This document shows, one piece after another, positions 23,340 through 35,340 of a DNA stretch of 64,000 nucleotides. Position 1 is the stretch's first letter. Every line of letters begins with the position of its first letter. Both the position numbers and the translations under genes were made by a program. Source of the DNA: Lepidurus packardi (Eukaryota > Arthropoda > Branchiopoda > Notostraca > Triopsidae); assembly GCA_023053545.1 (NCBI GenBank), contig JAKZAN010000007.1:2976001-3040000 (forward strand), in the 5' to 3' direction. Below the pieces are notes generated by a model that ran no database searches, was not told the origin of the DNA, and was given only the letters and a program-made list of their open reading frames with translations.

Positions 23340-23760
23340 TGTTGAATACATAGGGGAGCCATTTGAATAGATGCAGCAGACGAGATGACGGGAGAGAGGT
23401 GGGGGAGGGGTGAGATGGGGGTCAAGGGGGACGGGCTCGTGCCAGTCCCTCTTCATGCGAGTTATTCTGAAGAGACAAAGAGACACAAGACACTCATGTG
23501 CGGATGGTTGAGACTCTTTTGTCCCTATTTATAACTCTTTTAATTCAAGGCGGCCCGTTACAGGGAGGGGCTTGTTAGCGTGTAAAATGTTCTGTCACTC
23601 GAGCTTGGGCAACCCTCAAAACCCTCCAAGTCACGTGACGTACCATGCGTGTAATAACCGCGAAACGGCACTTACTTTTTCTTTCTCCTACTTTATAAAG
23701 GGGAAAGTGTAACAGGGAGGGGGTCAGAAGGGAGGCGGATGCTTCATAACCCGCTGTAAA
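23340..23760. promoter_or_regulatory. Likely upstream region of PCGF paralogue B
   Basis: This G-rich stretch lies 290-710 bp upstream of the paralogue B start codon. It contains a four-run G-quadruplex motif on the plus strand (23401-23433), a CACGTGACG E-box/CRE-like sequence near 23632 and a TTTATAAAG box near 23690. It could hold the transcription start and 5' UTR exon predicted by the acceptor near 23064. Confidence 0.4.
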
Positions 23761-24118
23761 TTGCGAACAACCCTAGCGTTCGGTCCTTTGGTATTGGGTC
23801 GTTCGCGGTTTAGAATGGAAAGAAGACCGAAAAAGTTCTCGATTCGGAGAAGTCCTTTACAGAGTTGCCGTCGACCCCCTTTTCCGCAGAAATTTGAAAT
23901 TGAAGCTTGCGCAAGTTTATTTTTATTATTTTTTTTTAAAAGTCGTTTCCAGTTTCCTCAGGGAATCTTCTCTTTCTGTGCTGGCCTGGTCAGTAAAGCT
24001 TTGCACGAAGTGAGAAATAACAGTGAAGCAGTACATCTTATATGCAAATTATTCGCAAACGATTACCGCGTTGCTTCTAACTAGCTACACATGTGTCCCC
24101 ATTTTGTTTTGTTGTAAA

Positions 24119-24702
24119 GATTAACATTGGTGTATGTATATAAGACTGTTCCCAGTCCATTTGACTCTCTTTGTACAATCTATACACATATTTCTTTTAA
24201 AAGTGAAAGAGTAAAACTAACGCGCTCGTTTGAATGGAAACTGCAGTAAGTAACATAAAAAGGTAAAAAAAAAAGACGGAATGGCAATCCGAAAAAATAA
24301 AAAAAATAAAGCTTTCAGTCATAAGTGAAAGTCTGATTTCAACAAATGAATGTATGCCTTTACTTGATGGAATAAATTCACTGTTGGTATTGCACCAATG
24401 GAAAAACGAAGATTAACATTGGCGTACGCATATAAGCTTACTACCAGTCCATTTGTCTCGCTTTTTACAATCTATAAATTTTTTTTTTTTTTTTTAAAAA
24501 AGGCCAAAGAGTAAAACAATTGAGCTTGTTTGGAATGGTAACTGCAGTAAGTAACATTTTTTAAAAAAAAAAGACAGAAAGGCAATCCGACAAAAATGAA
24601 AAGAGAATGCTTTCAGTCAGAAATGAAATTATGGTTTCAACAATGAATGTATGCTTTTCCTTGGTGGAATAAGTTCACTGTTGATACCGTACCAATGAAA
24701 AA
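24119..24702. repeat. Tandem duplication, two units of about 292 bp
   Basis: GATTAACATTGG starts at 24119 and again at 24411. The rest of the unit, including CAGTCCATTTG, AACTGCAGTAAGTAACAT and TGAATGTATGC, repeats in the same order with about 10-15% divergence and small indels. No coding frame is conserved. Confidence 0.85.
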
Positions 24703-27700
24703 ACAAACGTTAAAGCCCGAGCTTCAATCCTTAGAATCACGGGTGTTAGTGGGAATACAGTTACATTTCAGTTTACTTTTTGATAATATAGTTTGTATAT
24801 TTACTTATTTCCATTCCAACAAATAATGCATCTTTGACGCAGTGCCTTTGAAGTTTTAAATATGCTAACTACATGAATCACTCACCGGCTGACTAATTAG
24901 GTGACGCGCTGACAGTTGCAGCGATTCTACTCTAAAGCCTTAACAAAAAAAAGTGGGCGTTTTATTTCCTGGAATCGATTACTTCATCACTACTGAGTTT
25001 CGGATTCAAAACAAAAAGTTACAAGTCACACGGTTCGCTAAAACTAGCCATGTTTAATTCTGGAGATGAAAGCGTGTCACATGTCATAATGAATATCGCC
25101 AATGCCCATATTTGGAAGCAATTCACTGAAAGCACTTCAAGCACAACTTTGAAAGTGGAGATATTTGTAAGCTTCCCCATTTCAAAGATGATGACACGTA
25201 TAGATTTTTTTTTCCAAATTTCAATAAAATAAATGCTAAAATTTAGTTTGGTACTTTTAAACCGTAATTGACTATGCCCAGCATCCTTAAAGAGGGAAAA
25301 GCGACCGGCAGTAGGCTTTACAGGCCCCTAATCTAAACTTGAACCCACGGGTCGCAACTGAAAAAGGGCACGCCGGAATTCAAGTGAATTGCCACGAAAC
25401 CTAGAAGACATTTGAAGCGTAATGCATAGTGTTTGAAAACGCATTTCATGTCTCAAAGAGCAGCGGAGAAAAAAACGACAGAGAACCGTCTTGTAACGGT
25501 AATGAATCACGTAACGCATGCGCGCGCATTCAATCTACAGTTAACTCTAAAACCAGGAGGCCCCTGTTTTCAAAGAAGAGTTCCCTGTTTTGGAGAAAAG
25601 TATCCCCATTCCTCGTGGAAAAGAGGTTTTTGGCATGTCCGTGGAACATACGGCACATATTTGCATTCAGCTTTTGCCTTTTGGTTGTTCTGTCTTGTCC
25701 TTCTTGTACTGTATTTACCAGTCGCGACTTCGTTTCCTAGAAGGCTTCTGTCGGGGCTCAAAAGCACCTGGGGCTGCTAGAAAACTGCTGCGGTTGTCAT
25801 AGGAACTCACACAAAAAAAAATTTCCATTTAGAAAAAACATACAAGGTAAAAAATAGCTTTCGGATTTTCTCCTTATATACTATGTTAATCAGGATTTGC
25901 CTGGCAAGGAAACCTATAGAAAAGAAAAAAAGGGAAGGGCCCCGATACAATTTTTCCTACGGTCCCTCAAGAGTATTACCCCCCAAAAAAAAGATCGGAA
26001 GAGGATCGACAGCAGAGGGATACCACGACGTCGACGTCGCAAGGCGCTGGGTTACATCGATCAGGGTTAAACCCGTGACGTCACGTGTCCTTTTCCTTTA
26101 CCTTGTTTCCTTCTGAACCATACATATCTTGGCCCACAGGATATCCACTATGTCCTGGCCAAGATATCTCGATGCAAGGGGCTTGTTCCCCTCGCTTGAT
26201 CACACTTTTTTTTCTTCTTTTTTTAGAAAGAATTGCTATCTCTCTATAATTCTGATGTAGGAAGGGGGTTGGGTGATGTTATTTTCCCCCTTTTATTATC
26301 AGCCTGTGTCCCCTCCCCTCCTCCCGCCTTGTGTGATGGGCGGTGGCAGCAGGGCTTTCGTGTGATCTCGGTCTCTCTCTCTCTTTCTCTTGTAGTCTTT
26401 TCTCTTCCTCTATTCCACTCTAACGTTTCCTTGTCCCCGGTGCATGGTTCGAGTCTTATGTGGGTCTCTAGTTCAGGAACCCGCAAAAAAGGTCGTTCTT
26501 CCACAGTTGTCTGGGGCGTTCTTAGGGCAAGGCAGCGAGTTCGGTTCGGTTTCGGATTGGCATGAGCAGACGCGGCTCCATGGACCTCTCAACACGCAGT
26601 CAGGGTCTTTCCTTTCCACCTCTCTTCTACCCATCTACCCCACTTTCTTCTATTCTCACCTCCTCACTTCCCCACCATGTTATCCTTCCTTCGCGCGAGG
26701 GGTTTTATGAGGAAGGGGAGGGTGAGCCGAGTTGCAGAGAAAACCCTACTGTTGTTTATGACATTGTTGCTACGTTGCCAACACTAAATTTACAAGCTCA
26801 ATTTCATAAGTTTGTCATGCTTACCCTCCACTTTTTATTAAATTACGATGATATCGCTGCGATTTTTGACGGTGCAAGAGGAACTCTACACAATAAAACT
26901 TTGATGGGAATAATAACCTAAATGTTCGCTTGCACTCGGAAAAGGCTAAAAAACCTTCTCACACGTTTTCTGGGGCTTTTAAGGAAAAAAAATTCCACAA
27001 TTGAGGAAGTAGACGCTTCACTAGGTCACGTGACGTTGAAGCAGATTATTTCCTAGCGTTTCGTGAGGTTCAATTTAACTTTGAGTTGATTGTGTTCACT
27101 TGGGCGAATTAAAACGGGTGTAAAATCCACGAGTCGGACTCACTTTCGGCCTGTGTACAAAAATGCCCCTGTACATGTCTTGTTTCCATGAATGTCCTGT
27201 TTCCATGCGCTGCGGCGGGAGGTGGAGGGTGGGGAAGAGAGAGACGGGTTCGCACCGGTTTGCGGTTCGGTTCGGGGACTCAGACGCCCTCCCCTCCTGG
27301 ACCGTCCATAAGCAGGGCGGCGAACCGAGCGAAGCGGGTTAGACCCGGAGACCAAAGGAAGTTAACTTGGGAGGAGAGAAGGAGGAAATGGGAGGCGGGT
27401 TGAAGGGTGCTAGGAAAAGGAAACCGATCCGCACAAAGGGGGAGAAACCTTCTGCTACTGCCCCAGAGGAAGGCAGCGAGCGAACGAACGAACAGACGTC
27501 CTACTTTTCTTTAGGGACCCAAAAGGATCAAAAAAGCATTACAAGAAAATGTGGAGGGAATTGATGCATAGCCATTTATCACTTACTTGATTGTGCTGAC
27601 ACGGCGAATGCGAAGTCCAAGGTCACCAGAGCGTGTAAGGGTGATGAGGTTAGGGTATCCGTAAATAATCCAGCGGCTAGGTCACGAAACGTCACCACCA

Positions 27701-29988
27701 ATGATCCCAAATACTATGCATACATCACCGTTAATGTCGCTCTACTCAGGGCTACGTCCAACTCTATATTGTTTGAAAGCGGACTGGGATCTTCCCCTGC
27801 CGTACACTACCCAGATGTTGTGTTGTGTGTTATATACGTGTGTGGCGGGGCGGTCGGTCGCCGGTTTTCCTTATAAAAGTAAAAGGCCTCCTTCGTCGTG
27901 CGGGAGCCGCATGACATATTTTGCGCCCCCTCAGGCTCCATGGGGGCTGGGGATCGCTAAAAGTGCCTGCGATCCACCTCTCCATTTGTCCAGGACCCAA
28001 TGCAAGCGCTGCAGGGCACGTCAAGACCCGCCACGCCGTATAAGCAACTGCCCAATCCGTAACCAGCAAACCCAGCCTTTATCCGACGCTTTTTTCCTCA
28101 ACAAAGAAAATTTGCGTGATGCTACCTGTAAGAGAATCTTAAGCTAAAACTGGGTAACGACATGGAGCTGTTGAGGTGCTGAGTAAGATGGGTGAACGGA
28201 GGGCTTGGGTGTGGGGTTTCTAGGTTGTAATATGGCAGATGCCAAGTTTTCTGTCCTTGATCCGAAGGAAACCCGCGCCTTGAACTTGCCGTATCCGTAT
28301 GAACACGTCTCTTCGGCGGATACGCTTAGACGCGAGCGTTTGTGCTGGTGCCCCAGGGGAAAATACGGGTGTGGGGATAGAGAGGTCAACTTGTTTTTCG
28401 CTGGGTGTTTGTACTCCGTTAATAGGAGTAAGGAGTAATTATGGAGGTTGTTATGGATGCTTTATCTAACGGTCTAACATTAAGGATGATTATTTAGTAA
28501 AGAAATAGAAATTCTCAATCTTTTAAAGCTTCAAATGTATCCTTCATGGCTCCGACTAGAAAGTTCCAATTCCTAAGTTTTGAAATAGTTGCTTAGAAGT
28601 TCGAAGGTAAAACTCAAGCTTACAGGAACATGCGAGTACTATTGTGTTTTTGGCCTAATCATGACTCTCCAACTTTCGGACCTTTTGTGGATTGATGATC
28701 CTTTTACTCGGTCTAGGTGCAATGGTTTAAGGCGCGTCTTACTAGTTCAGTAGCATGGTAGAAAGGGTTGACCTGCTGTGTTTGCTTATATCGGAACTCT
28801 TGTTTGCACATTCCTCTGCTCCGAAAATAGCCTTATTACCACTACATTCACCTCAAATCCATCTTCTTCCCCACGTCAAACCCCGCGTTCTTCCCCATAT
28901 GTTCAAGAAGTCTGTCCTAGTGTCCCTAGTAAGTACCAACAGCTTTTTCTTGGATTTCTCAGCCAACTCAAGAATTGCTTTATCTCCATGTAAACGGCGT
29001 TCAGCTCATTATGCTTTCGCATTTGATACTGTCGCGAATGGCTCTCGTTAAGGTCTTGTACAATTATTTTAGGTCCGAGCTAGACTGCCTTTTTTCCATT
29101 ATTCCGTATGTTTTTATATCTAACATAACAGCTACCACCTTGGCCGGTCAACATTAGAAAAACGTTGGCAATCATGCATTCCTTTCTTAACTACGATAAC
29201 AACAGCCTTGGCCAATCTTAATGGTAATCTCTTCAGCCTTGACCACAAATTCTTCCTTCAGCTTCATCCTCATCTTGCAGTTAAACCGCATTGAGTCAAA
29301 GCGAAGTTCCAAGTCATTTCAAAATTGACATCGAGATTAAAGCGCTAGCGCTTAAGACACAGAACCGTTCTCAAGAGTAAGAAGGTTTAATCATGCGTCG
29401 ATGGGGTAGTGTAGAATTGATCCCAGAGAGTGCATTAGGCGTCGAAGCGTGAGACTTGCGCAAACTTATCGGAGTAAGTTAGAAGCAGCCAAAAAACCTA
29501 TGCATTACTCCAAAGCGTCTCCTTCAAAGGCAACGCTTCAGTCTGTAGCGGAATCAAAACCCGTCGGCTTATACAAAACCGAGAAATTACGAGCAAACTC
29601 ACGATTTTCTTAGGTATTCATTTCGGACTCAATCACGACTACCTCCTTATGACATCCGATTTCATTAAAAATAAACCCAAATATATTTTTTCGTGAAAAA
29701 TAATATTGAAGGCGTTAACTTTCAGCTCAGCCAATGGTGCTCGTGGAGGCGGTCCTAAGGGGCGGAGGGTATAACCTTCCTGTCTGCCCATAGACACACC
29801 GCGTCCCCCGCCAACTCGGTTCCCTATCACGCAGGCTGTCTCATCTCACACAAAGAGTATTAAGTAAATATTACACCACAAAAAAACGCGACAAACCAAG
29901 ACATATGATCAACAATGAATTGCATGAGCTTCATTTATAAAAGGAAATCAAACTATACACTATATCACTTTCCCACTGAATGGTTTCT
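24703..29988. other. Gene-free stretch with GC-rich block
   Basis: GC-rich from about 25.9 to 28.4 kb, with CRE/E-box-like sequences (TGACGTCACGTG near 26077, GTCACGTGACG near 27026) and a CT-repeat near 26370. ORFs up to 148 codons are low-complexity or without domains. AT-rich from 28.4 kb to the mutase stop. No gene supported. Confidence 0.5.
26124..26167. repeat. Inverted repeat around a GGATATCC core
   Basis: Perfect 11-bp arms ATATCTTGGCC and GGCCAAGATAT, with further imperfect pairing inside (CAGGATA / TATGTCCTG). Confidence 0.7.
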
Positions 29989-32900
29989 TTAACCCAAAGA
30001 TGCCGTAACTTTCTTCTCCTTCGTGCCCATGATGAGATTAATTACTTCCAAAGCCGCTATTGGGATTTTGGTACCTACGTTGCCAATTAAGTAACTTGCA
30101 TGAAATAAATTCGCTCCAAGCTGAGGCGAGTAAGAAAAAAAGGAAAAAATTACCAGGTCCAAAGATGGCCGCCGTTCCTGCTTTTTGCAAAAGTTCGTAA
30201 TCTTGCTGCGGAATGACTCCACCGGCCACTACGAGAATATCAGGTCTACCCATATCACGTAGTGCTTTAACAAGATCAGGAACCAAGGTTCTGTGACCTG
30301 CCGCTAAAGTCGAAGCACCGATGACGTGAACATCAGCGTCTACGGCTTGTTGGGCCACTTCAGCCGGCGTCTGGAGTTTGATGGGAAAAAAAGAAGAGAG
30401 GGGACACTTGAGCAACAACTTCCAACTCCACAAAAGGAAAGCTTCCGCGCGGGTCTTACTTGAAACAAAGGTCCCACATCGACGTCAAAACCCAGGTCAG
30501 CAAAACCGGTCGCGATGACTTTGGCTCCGCGGTCATGTCCATCTTGACCCATCTTGGCAACGAGAATACGAGGTCGTCTGCCCTCTTGTTCCACGAACTC
30601 TTGGATCTTTTTTTCGTTCAGAAATGTGTCGCGGAGAGGAGCGATGCATTCGTATTGGATACCGAAAGTATTCCAAGATTGTTCCCGAGGGGTGTCCAAG
30701 CGAGAGAGAGAGAGAGAGAGAGAGAGACAAAGTAATAAAAAGTCAGGTCAAAGGCCATGAAGTTGGGGAAAAGGAGGTGGGCTTCCATTCTCAATATTTA
30801 GATATACAGAAAAGGGCTACTTTTACAACCTCATTTAGCAAAAAATGTAAAAAAAACTTACTCTGCGGCTTACAGCTTCGAGTTCTTGCTGATCGCCATA
30901 TTCAGTCTTGTACGCCCCAGACACTAATTTGCCCTCCGCCACATGTCGGCCAAACACCTGTGAGCAATTATCATGTAAAACAAATCGTTGTCGAACACGT
31001 ACGTTTACACACTCCGTGAAAATTGCTGAAGGTATCTATCATTACAGATAACATCTACGTGTGAAATTAATCTACTTGAAAGTTTTGTAGTCTAATTTAT
31101 TGCCCTTTTTTGATACTGCAGTAATTATATAGATTAACGTACGGTCGGTTAGCCAACCTGTCGTAATTATTACTGTATACCTTTTACACATGTATATTAC
31201 CAAAAAGGGTTGGAAGAGAACAAGCGGGAACAATAATTCCCCCGAGAAATGAACGAAAAACTGTCGCAATTGCTTGGAGTAATTGCCTAGCGTAATTCAA
31301 AGGTGCTTTAACACAGTTTTCCTGTGTTACTTTTTATGGGCGATAATGTATAGGTTATTTCTACAGTGTAAGTGTATTATATACATTGTAATTTGTAAAC
31401 CTATATACTGTGTTTGGACCTTGTAATGCAATTCGAAAGAGAAACCGGTTCCTTGATTTTACTATTTTATGAATTCATAAAAAACACGCTAAACATACGG
31501 TTTCAAGGGCTTGGGTGATCTCGCCCACGGTACAGCGCGCTCGAGCGGCGTCCACGGCTAGCGCGAGGACATTCCCCGATCCGGTTTGGGCACATTCGGT
31601 TAAAGCATTCAAACAGTTTTGCGCTCTAGCGGAATCTCGCGTCTCACGAACTTTTTTGATCTTGTCCGTCTGCTTACGCCGTACGTCGTTATTATCGATG
31701 ATCAACACGTCCACCGGCTCATCCACTTCCGGTTTATACTTATTAACACCCACAATTACCTCTGTAAAAAAGCAATCCATGATTCCAAAACTTGAGCTTA
31801 AAATTAGCTTCAAAAGCTGAAGCCAACTGAGTTATTAAGACTTGATTTTCCTTTAGATAAATACAAGTAACTTGACTTTAAAGCATTTTCGCGTTGTTAA
31901 TAAAAGTAACTTAGTAAATCCTTCATTTCATAAATAGTCCTCAGTAAATATAGAACAGTTTAAAAAAAAGGTGGGACTTGAAGTCCGAAAAAAAAGTACC
32001 ATACCTCGCCCGCTATCGATCATAGCTTGTTTACGAGCCGCACATTCTTCGATCTTCAGTTTAGGCCATCCTGACGCCACCGCTTTAGCCATGCCTCCCA
32101 TTTGCTCCACCTCTTCCACAATTTGCTTGCTTTTGACGTACAGTTCGTCCGTGAGCGCCTCCATCATGTAGGAACCGGCCCACGGATCAATAACCTACAC
32201 CGGAAATAAATTTCATAATTTTCTTTTTTTTTTGTAAACAAAAAGGCACATGGAATATATGTGTGTGATGATAACTAAGTTAAGTCAATTAAAAGACAAT
32301 ACCAAGAAAATATTTTAAACTAACCTTAGGAATGCCTGTCTCTTCTTGCAAAATAATCTGCGTATTCCGCGCAATCCTGGAGGAGAATTTAGAAGGTAAG
32401 GCCATGGCTTCGTCGAAGGAATTGGTATGCAAGGATTGCGTACCACCAAATACGGCGGCCATAGCTTCCACAGCTGTCCTCACGATGTTATTATATGGGT
32501 CCTTCGTGGAGTTTGGAATAATATATTATTTTTAAATAACGCAATAAAAAAAAAGGGAAAAAGGAAAAAGAAGACGAATCTTGTTGAAGAGGATAATAAA
32601 AACCTGTTCAGTCAAGGACCATCCTGAAGTCTGACAATGCGTGCGCAGCATCATCGATTTGTCCGACTTGGGATTGAAGTGTTCTTTTAACAAATGAGCC
32701 CATAATTTTCGAGCAGCACGGAGTTTGGCAATTTCCTATACATAACAAGCTTAAATAAAGATCCTTTCATTGATTTCTCGTCACTGCTAACGTGACTGTC
32801 TAATGCTTAATATAGAAAGACACAAATTGGAGATTTTCGAAACAAACATTTCGGCTAGGTTAATTTGTAGTATTAAAGCGTTCCTAGCCACCGTAAAAAA

Positions 32901-34969
32901 AAACAATAACTTTATATTAAAAAATCTAAAAAAAAAATACTTTCTAATAATGTAACTTATTCCTCTGTATGTGAAATAGTGTTTGAGTTATTAGTGTTAC
33001 AATTAAGAAAATTTGTTAAGAAAAGTTAAGAACTTAGTTAAGAAAATTTGGGTCTGACATTTTTCATCCACGGCTCTGCGTGGCGCGAAAACGACCAAAC
33101 TTTAAAATTTGGTAACTCAAGAATTTCAGGAAAAAAAAAAAAATAAAAACGTAATTACAATTCTGAGAAAAAAATTTAGAAAACTCCCGACTACGAGAAT
33201 GAATGAACTATCTCAAAACATGATTCTGATGGCTATCTTCTACACTTGTATAAAAATGAGACGTTTTAAGCGTTGCAGTTAGAATATTGTTCTACATGCA
33301 TGCTTGACATTATGAAGCATTTTGAAGGCTCAACTCACCGTATAGAAATTCATACCAATTCCAAAAAAGAAGGACAAGCGCGGCGCGAAATCGTCGATCT
33401 TCATCCCTGCTTTCAAACCCGTCCGACAATACTCCAACCCATCCGCGATCGTAAACCCTAATTCAATAGGCGCTGTCGCCCCTGCCTCTTGCATATGATA
33501 TCCCGAAATACTAATCGAATTATACTTGGGCATGTTCTTTTAAAAAAAAAAAGAAAAAAAAAGAATTAATATTCACTTGAATATTAATACGAGGTTCTTA
33601 TGAATCACTAGGTTCTTATGAAGAGAAACTTAAGAATTTTTTTTTTTTTTTACTTTAGAGATGTAACTGAAAATATCGCCAATAATCCGCATGGAGGGTT
33701 CGGGCGGGTAAATGTACGTATTTCGGACCATAAACTCTTTGAGAATATCATTCTGGATCGTGCCTGATAATTGCTCAGCTTTCACTCCCTGACGCGGAAT
33801 CACGAAACGAACAAAAATAAGAGTTTTAGACCAAGAGGAAACTGTTTCTATACTTGTTCCTCGGCGGCAACAATGTACATGGCCATAATGGGAACTACAG
33901 CCCCATTCATGGTCATCGAAACAGACATTTTATCGAGCGGAATGCTATCAAAGAGTTGCTTCATGTCTTCGACGGTATCGATAGCCACTCCAGCCATTCC
34001 CACGTCCCCATGAACGCGGAGATTATCTGAATCGTAACTAATTGGAGGAACACGTGTGTGAAAAAATAAACGTAAAGTAAAAAAGTAAGAAAGAGATGTA
34101 TCCTAGCTAGGTATGTGTACCCGCAATGTGTAGCGAGATCGAAGGCTACGCTCAATCCTTGCTGACCCGCTTTGATATTTTCTTTGTAAAACTTGTTGCT
34201 TTCCTCCACGGTGGAAAACCCGGCATACTGGCGGATTGTCCAGGGTCTTTGCGCATACATGGTGGGGTACGGTCCCCGAGTGAAAGGAAATTTGCCAGGA
34301 AGTTCATGTTCCAAGCTATAAAGAAACACAAAACCAAAGGAAGGACACGATAGGGAAATTCTTATTACTATATTTTTTTACAAGTTTAATAGGCGCATTT
34401 ACGAGCGCTAACAGGGGTAGAAAGAAGCGTTAAGCCCCGTTAGTTACGCTCCAATTCGATCGCCTATGACATTGAAACGCCATCTAGGGAACCGAAACAG
34501 ATTTCAAAGAACGTGCAGATTTTACAACCGGTTTCAATCGTGTAGGTTAGATGTTGATGAAGCAGCCCAAATCAGGAGAGTTATTTACACGAAATTTCAT
34601 ACTTTACTGTCGATGAATCTTTCCTTAGTGTCACTCAGTTTTGGGTTAACATAAAGAATGAAAAAAGTTTGCAAAACTTACCCTTGGATATCCTGAGCCG
34701 TGTAAACTGGCTTCACTGCCAAACCACCGTTATCCCACATGAGAGTTTCAGGATTTTTACCTTTCAGCTGCTTTTTGGCCAAAACTACCCATTCCGGGTC
34801 CAAAGGCTGGCTATGCAAACTTCGCAGATTCTAAAGCAATTGACCCCCCAAAACTCTTTATTATTAAAAACCCTCTTGCGACGGCTAACATCGAACTTTC
34901 TTTTACTTGAAAAGAGCGCAAAGATGACAGCTTTAACCTATTAAAATTGCACAACAGTGCTCTGGACAT
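29989..34969 (-). CDS. MUT: Methylmalonyl-CoA mutase, mitochondrial, adenosylcobalamin-dependent (complete)
   Basis: This enzyme isomerises methylmalonyl-CoA to succinyl-CoA in the mitochondrial matrix, ending propionate breakdown from odd-chain fats, Val, Ile, Met and Thr. Fourteen minus-strand exons join without a frame break: 34969-34907, 34830-34682, 34315-34121, 34037-33854, 33788-33654, 33536-33339, 32735-32604, 32501-32325, 32194-32005, 31761-31499, 30957-30862, 30606-30460, 30370-30154 and 30074-29989. They total 2232 nt, or 743 aa (human 750). Exon 1 encodes 21 residues with four Arg, one Lys and no acidic residue, a typical mitochondrial presequence. The active-site residues known from the Propionibacterium enzyme (Tyr89, Gln197, Arg207, His244) correspond to Tyr101, Gln209, Arg219 and His256. 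The C-terminal B12 domain has DGHDRG with the cobalt-ligating His618. Oddities are Cys135 where relatives have Arg (ATHRG), and an exon 12 acceptor without an adjacent pyrimidine tract. It is divergently paired with the SRP receptor beta gene. Confidence 0.98.
30702..30727. repeat. (GA)n microsatellite in a mutase intron
   Basis: About 13 GA units; on the transcribed strand this is a (CT)n pyrimidine tract, 95-120 nt upstream of the exon 12 acceptor. Confidence 0.9.
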
Positions 34970-35340
34970 TTTAAATTTTGTTTTCCGTTTTCACTTCCCA
35001 AAAACGCGTAAATTACTTGGCCAGTTCCTCGTAAACAAAACATGAAAATGTAAGCAATCGAAAAATGAATATATTTTCTAGGCACACACCATCTAGAAAG
35101 CTTTTATTGAACAAGCTGGTGACTTGTTGTCGGTTACGATTGCCATCTAGTGATCTTGTTTAGACTTTACTGAGTGATGAATAAAAGACGAACGGCGAGG
35201 TCAATGGGCGAACCCCAATTCTCCTTTTTTATCCGAGAAGTGGCTGTTCTCGCCGAGTGCTTTTGCAAGTTCGCCGTTCGCTTTTACCATCACCGTTTTG
35301 GACGCGTGCATGTGTTTTGGAAACGTATGGTGCCAACAAG
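34970..35340. promoter_or_regulatory. Bidirectional promoter interval between the mutase and SRP receptor beta genes
   Basis: Only 371 bp separate the two divergent start codons, so both 5' UTRs and a shared core promoter must fit here unless unseen upstream exons exist. No convincing TATA box was seen. A CTCF-like sequence, TGCCATCTAGTGA, lies at 35141-35153 and matches 12 of 13 positions of a generalised CTCF consensus recalled from memory. Divergent housekeeping pairs commonly share such promoters; use as a promoter here is inferred from spacing. Confidence 0.6.

Noticed and set aside
25429-25802. Three overlapping plus-strand frames all open over about 350 bp
   Set aside because: Openness in all frames points to chance scarcity of stops rather than coding; no domain and no splice signals.
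27570-27690. Possible minus-strand exon reading RWIIYGYPNLITLTRSGD with a GTAAGTGA donor
   Set aside because: Only about 30 codons, which is expected by chance; the acceptor is weak and no neighbouring exon was found.
27701-28147. 148-codon plus-strand ORF
   Set aside because: No domain; Cys/Pro/Arg-rich composition typical of GC-rich non-coding DNA.
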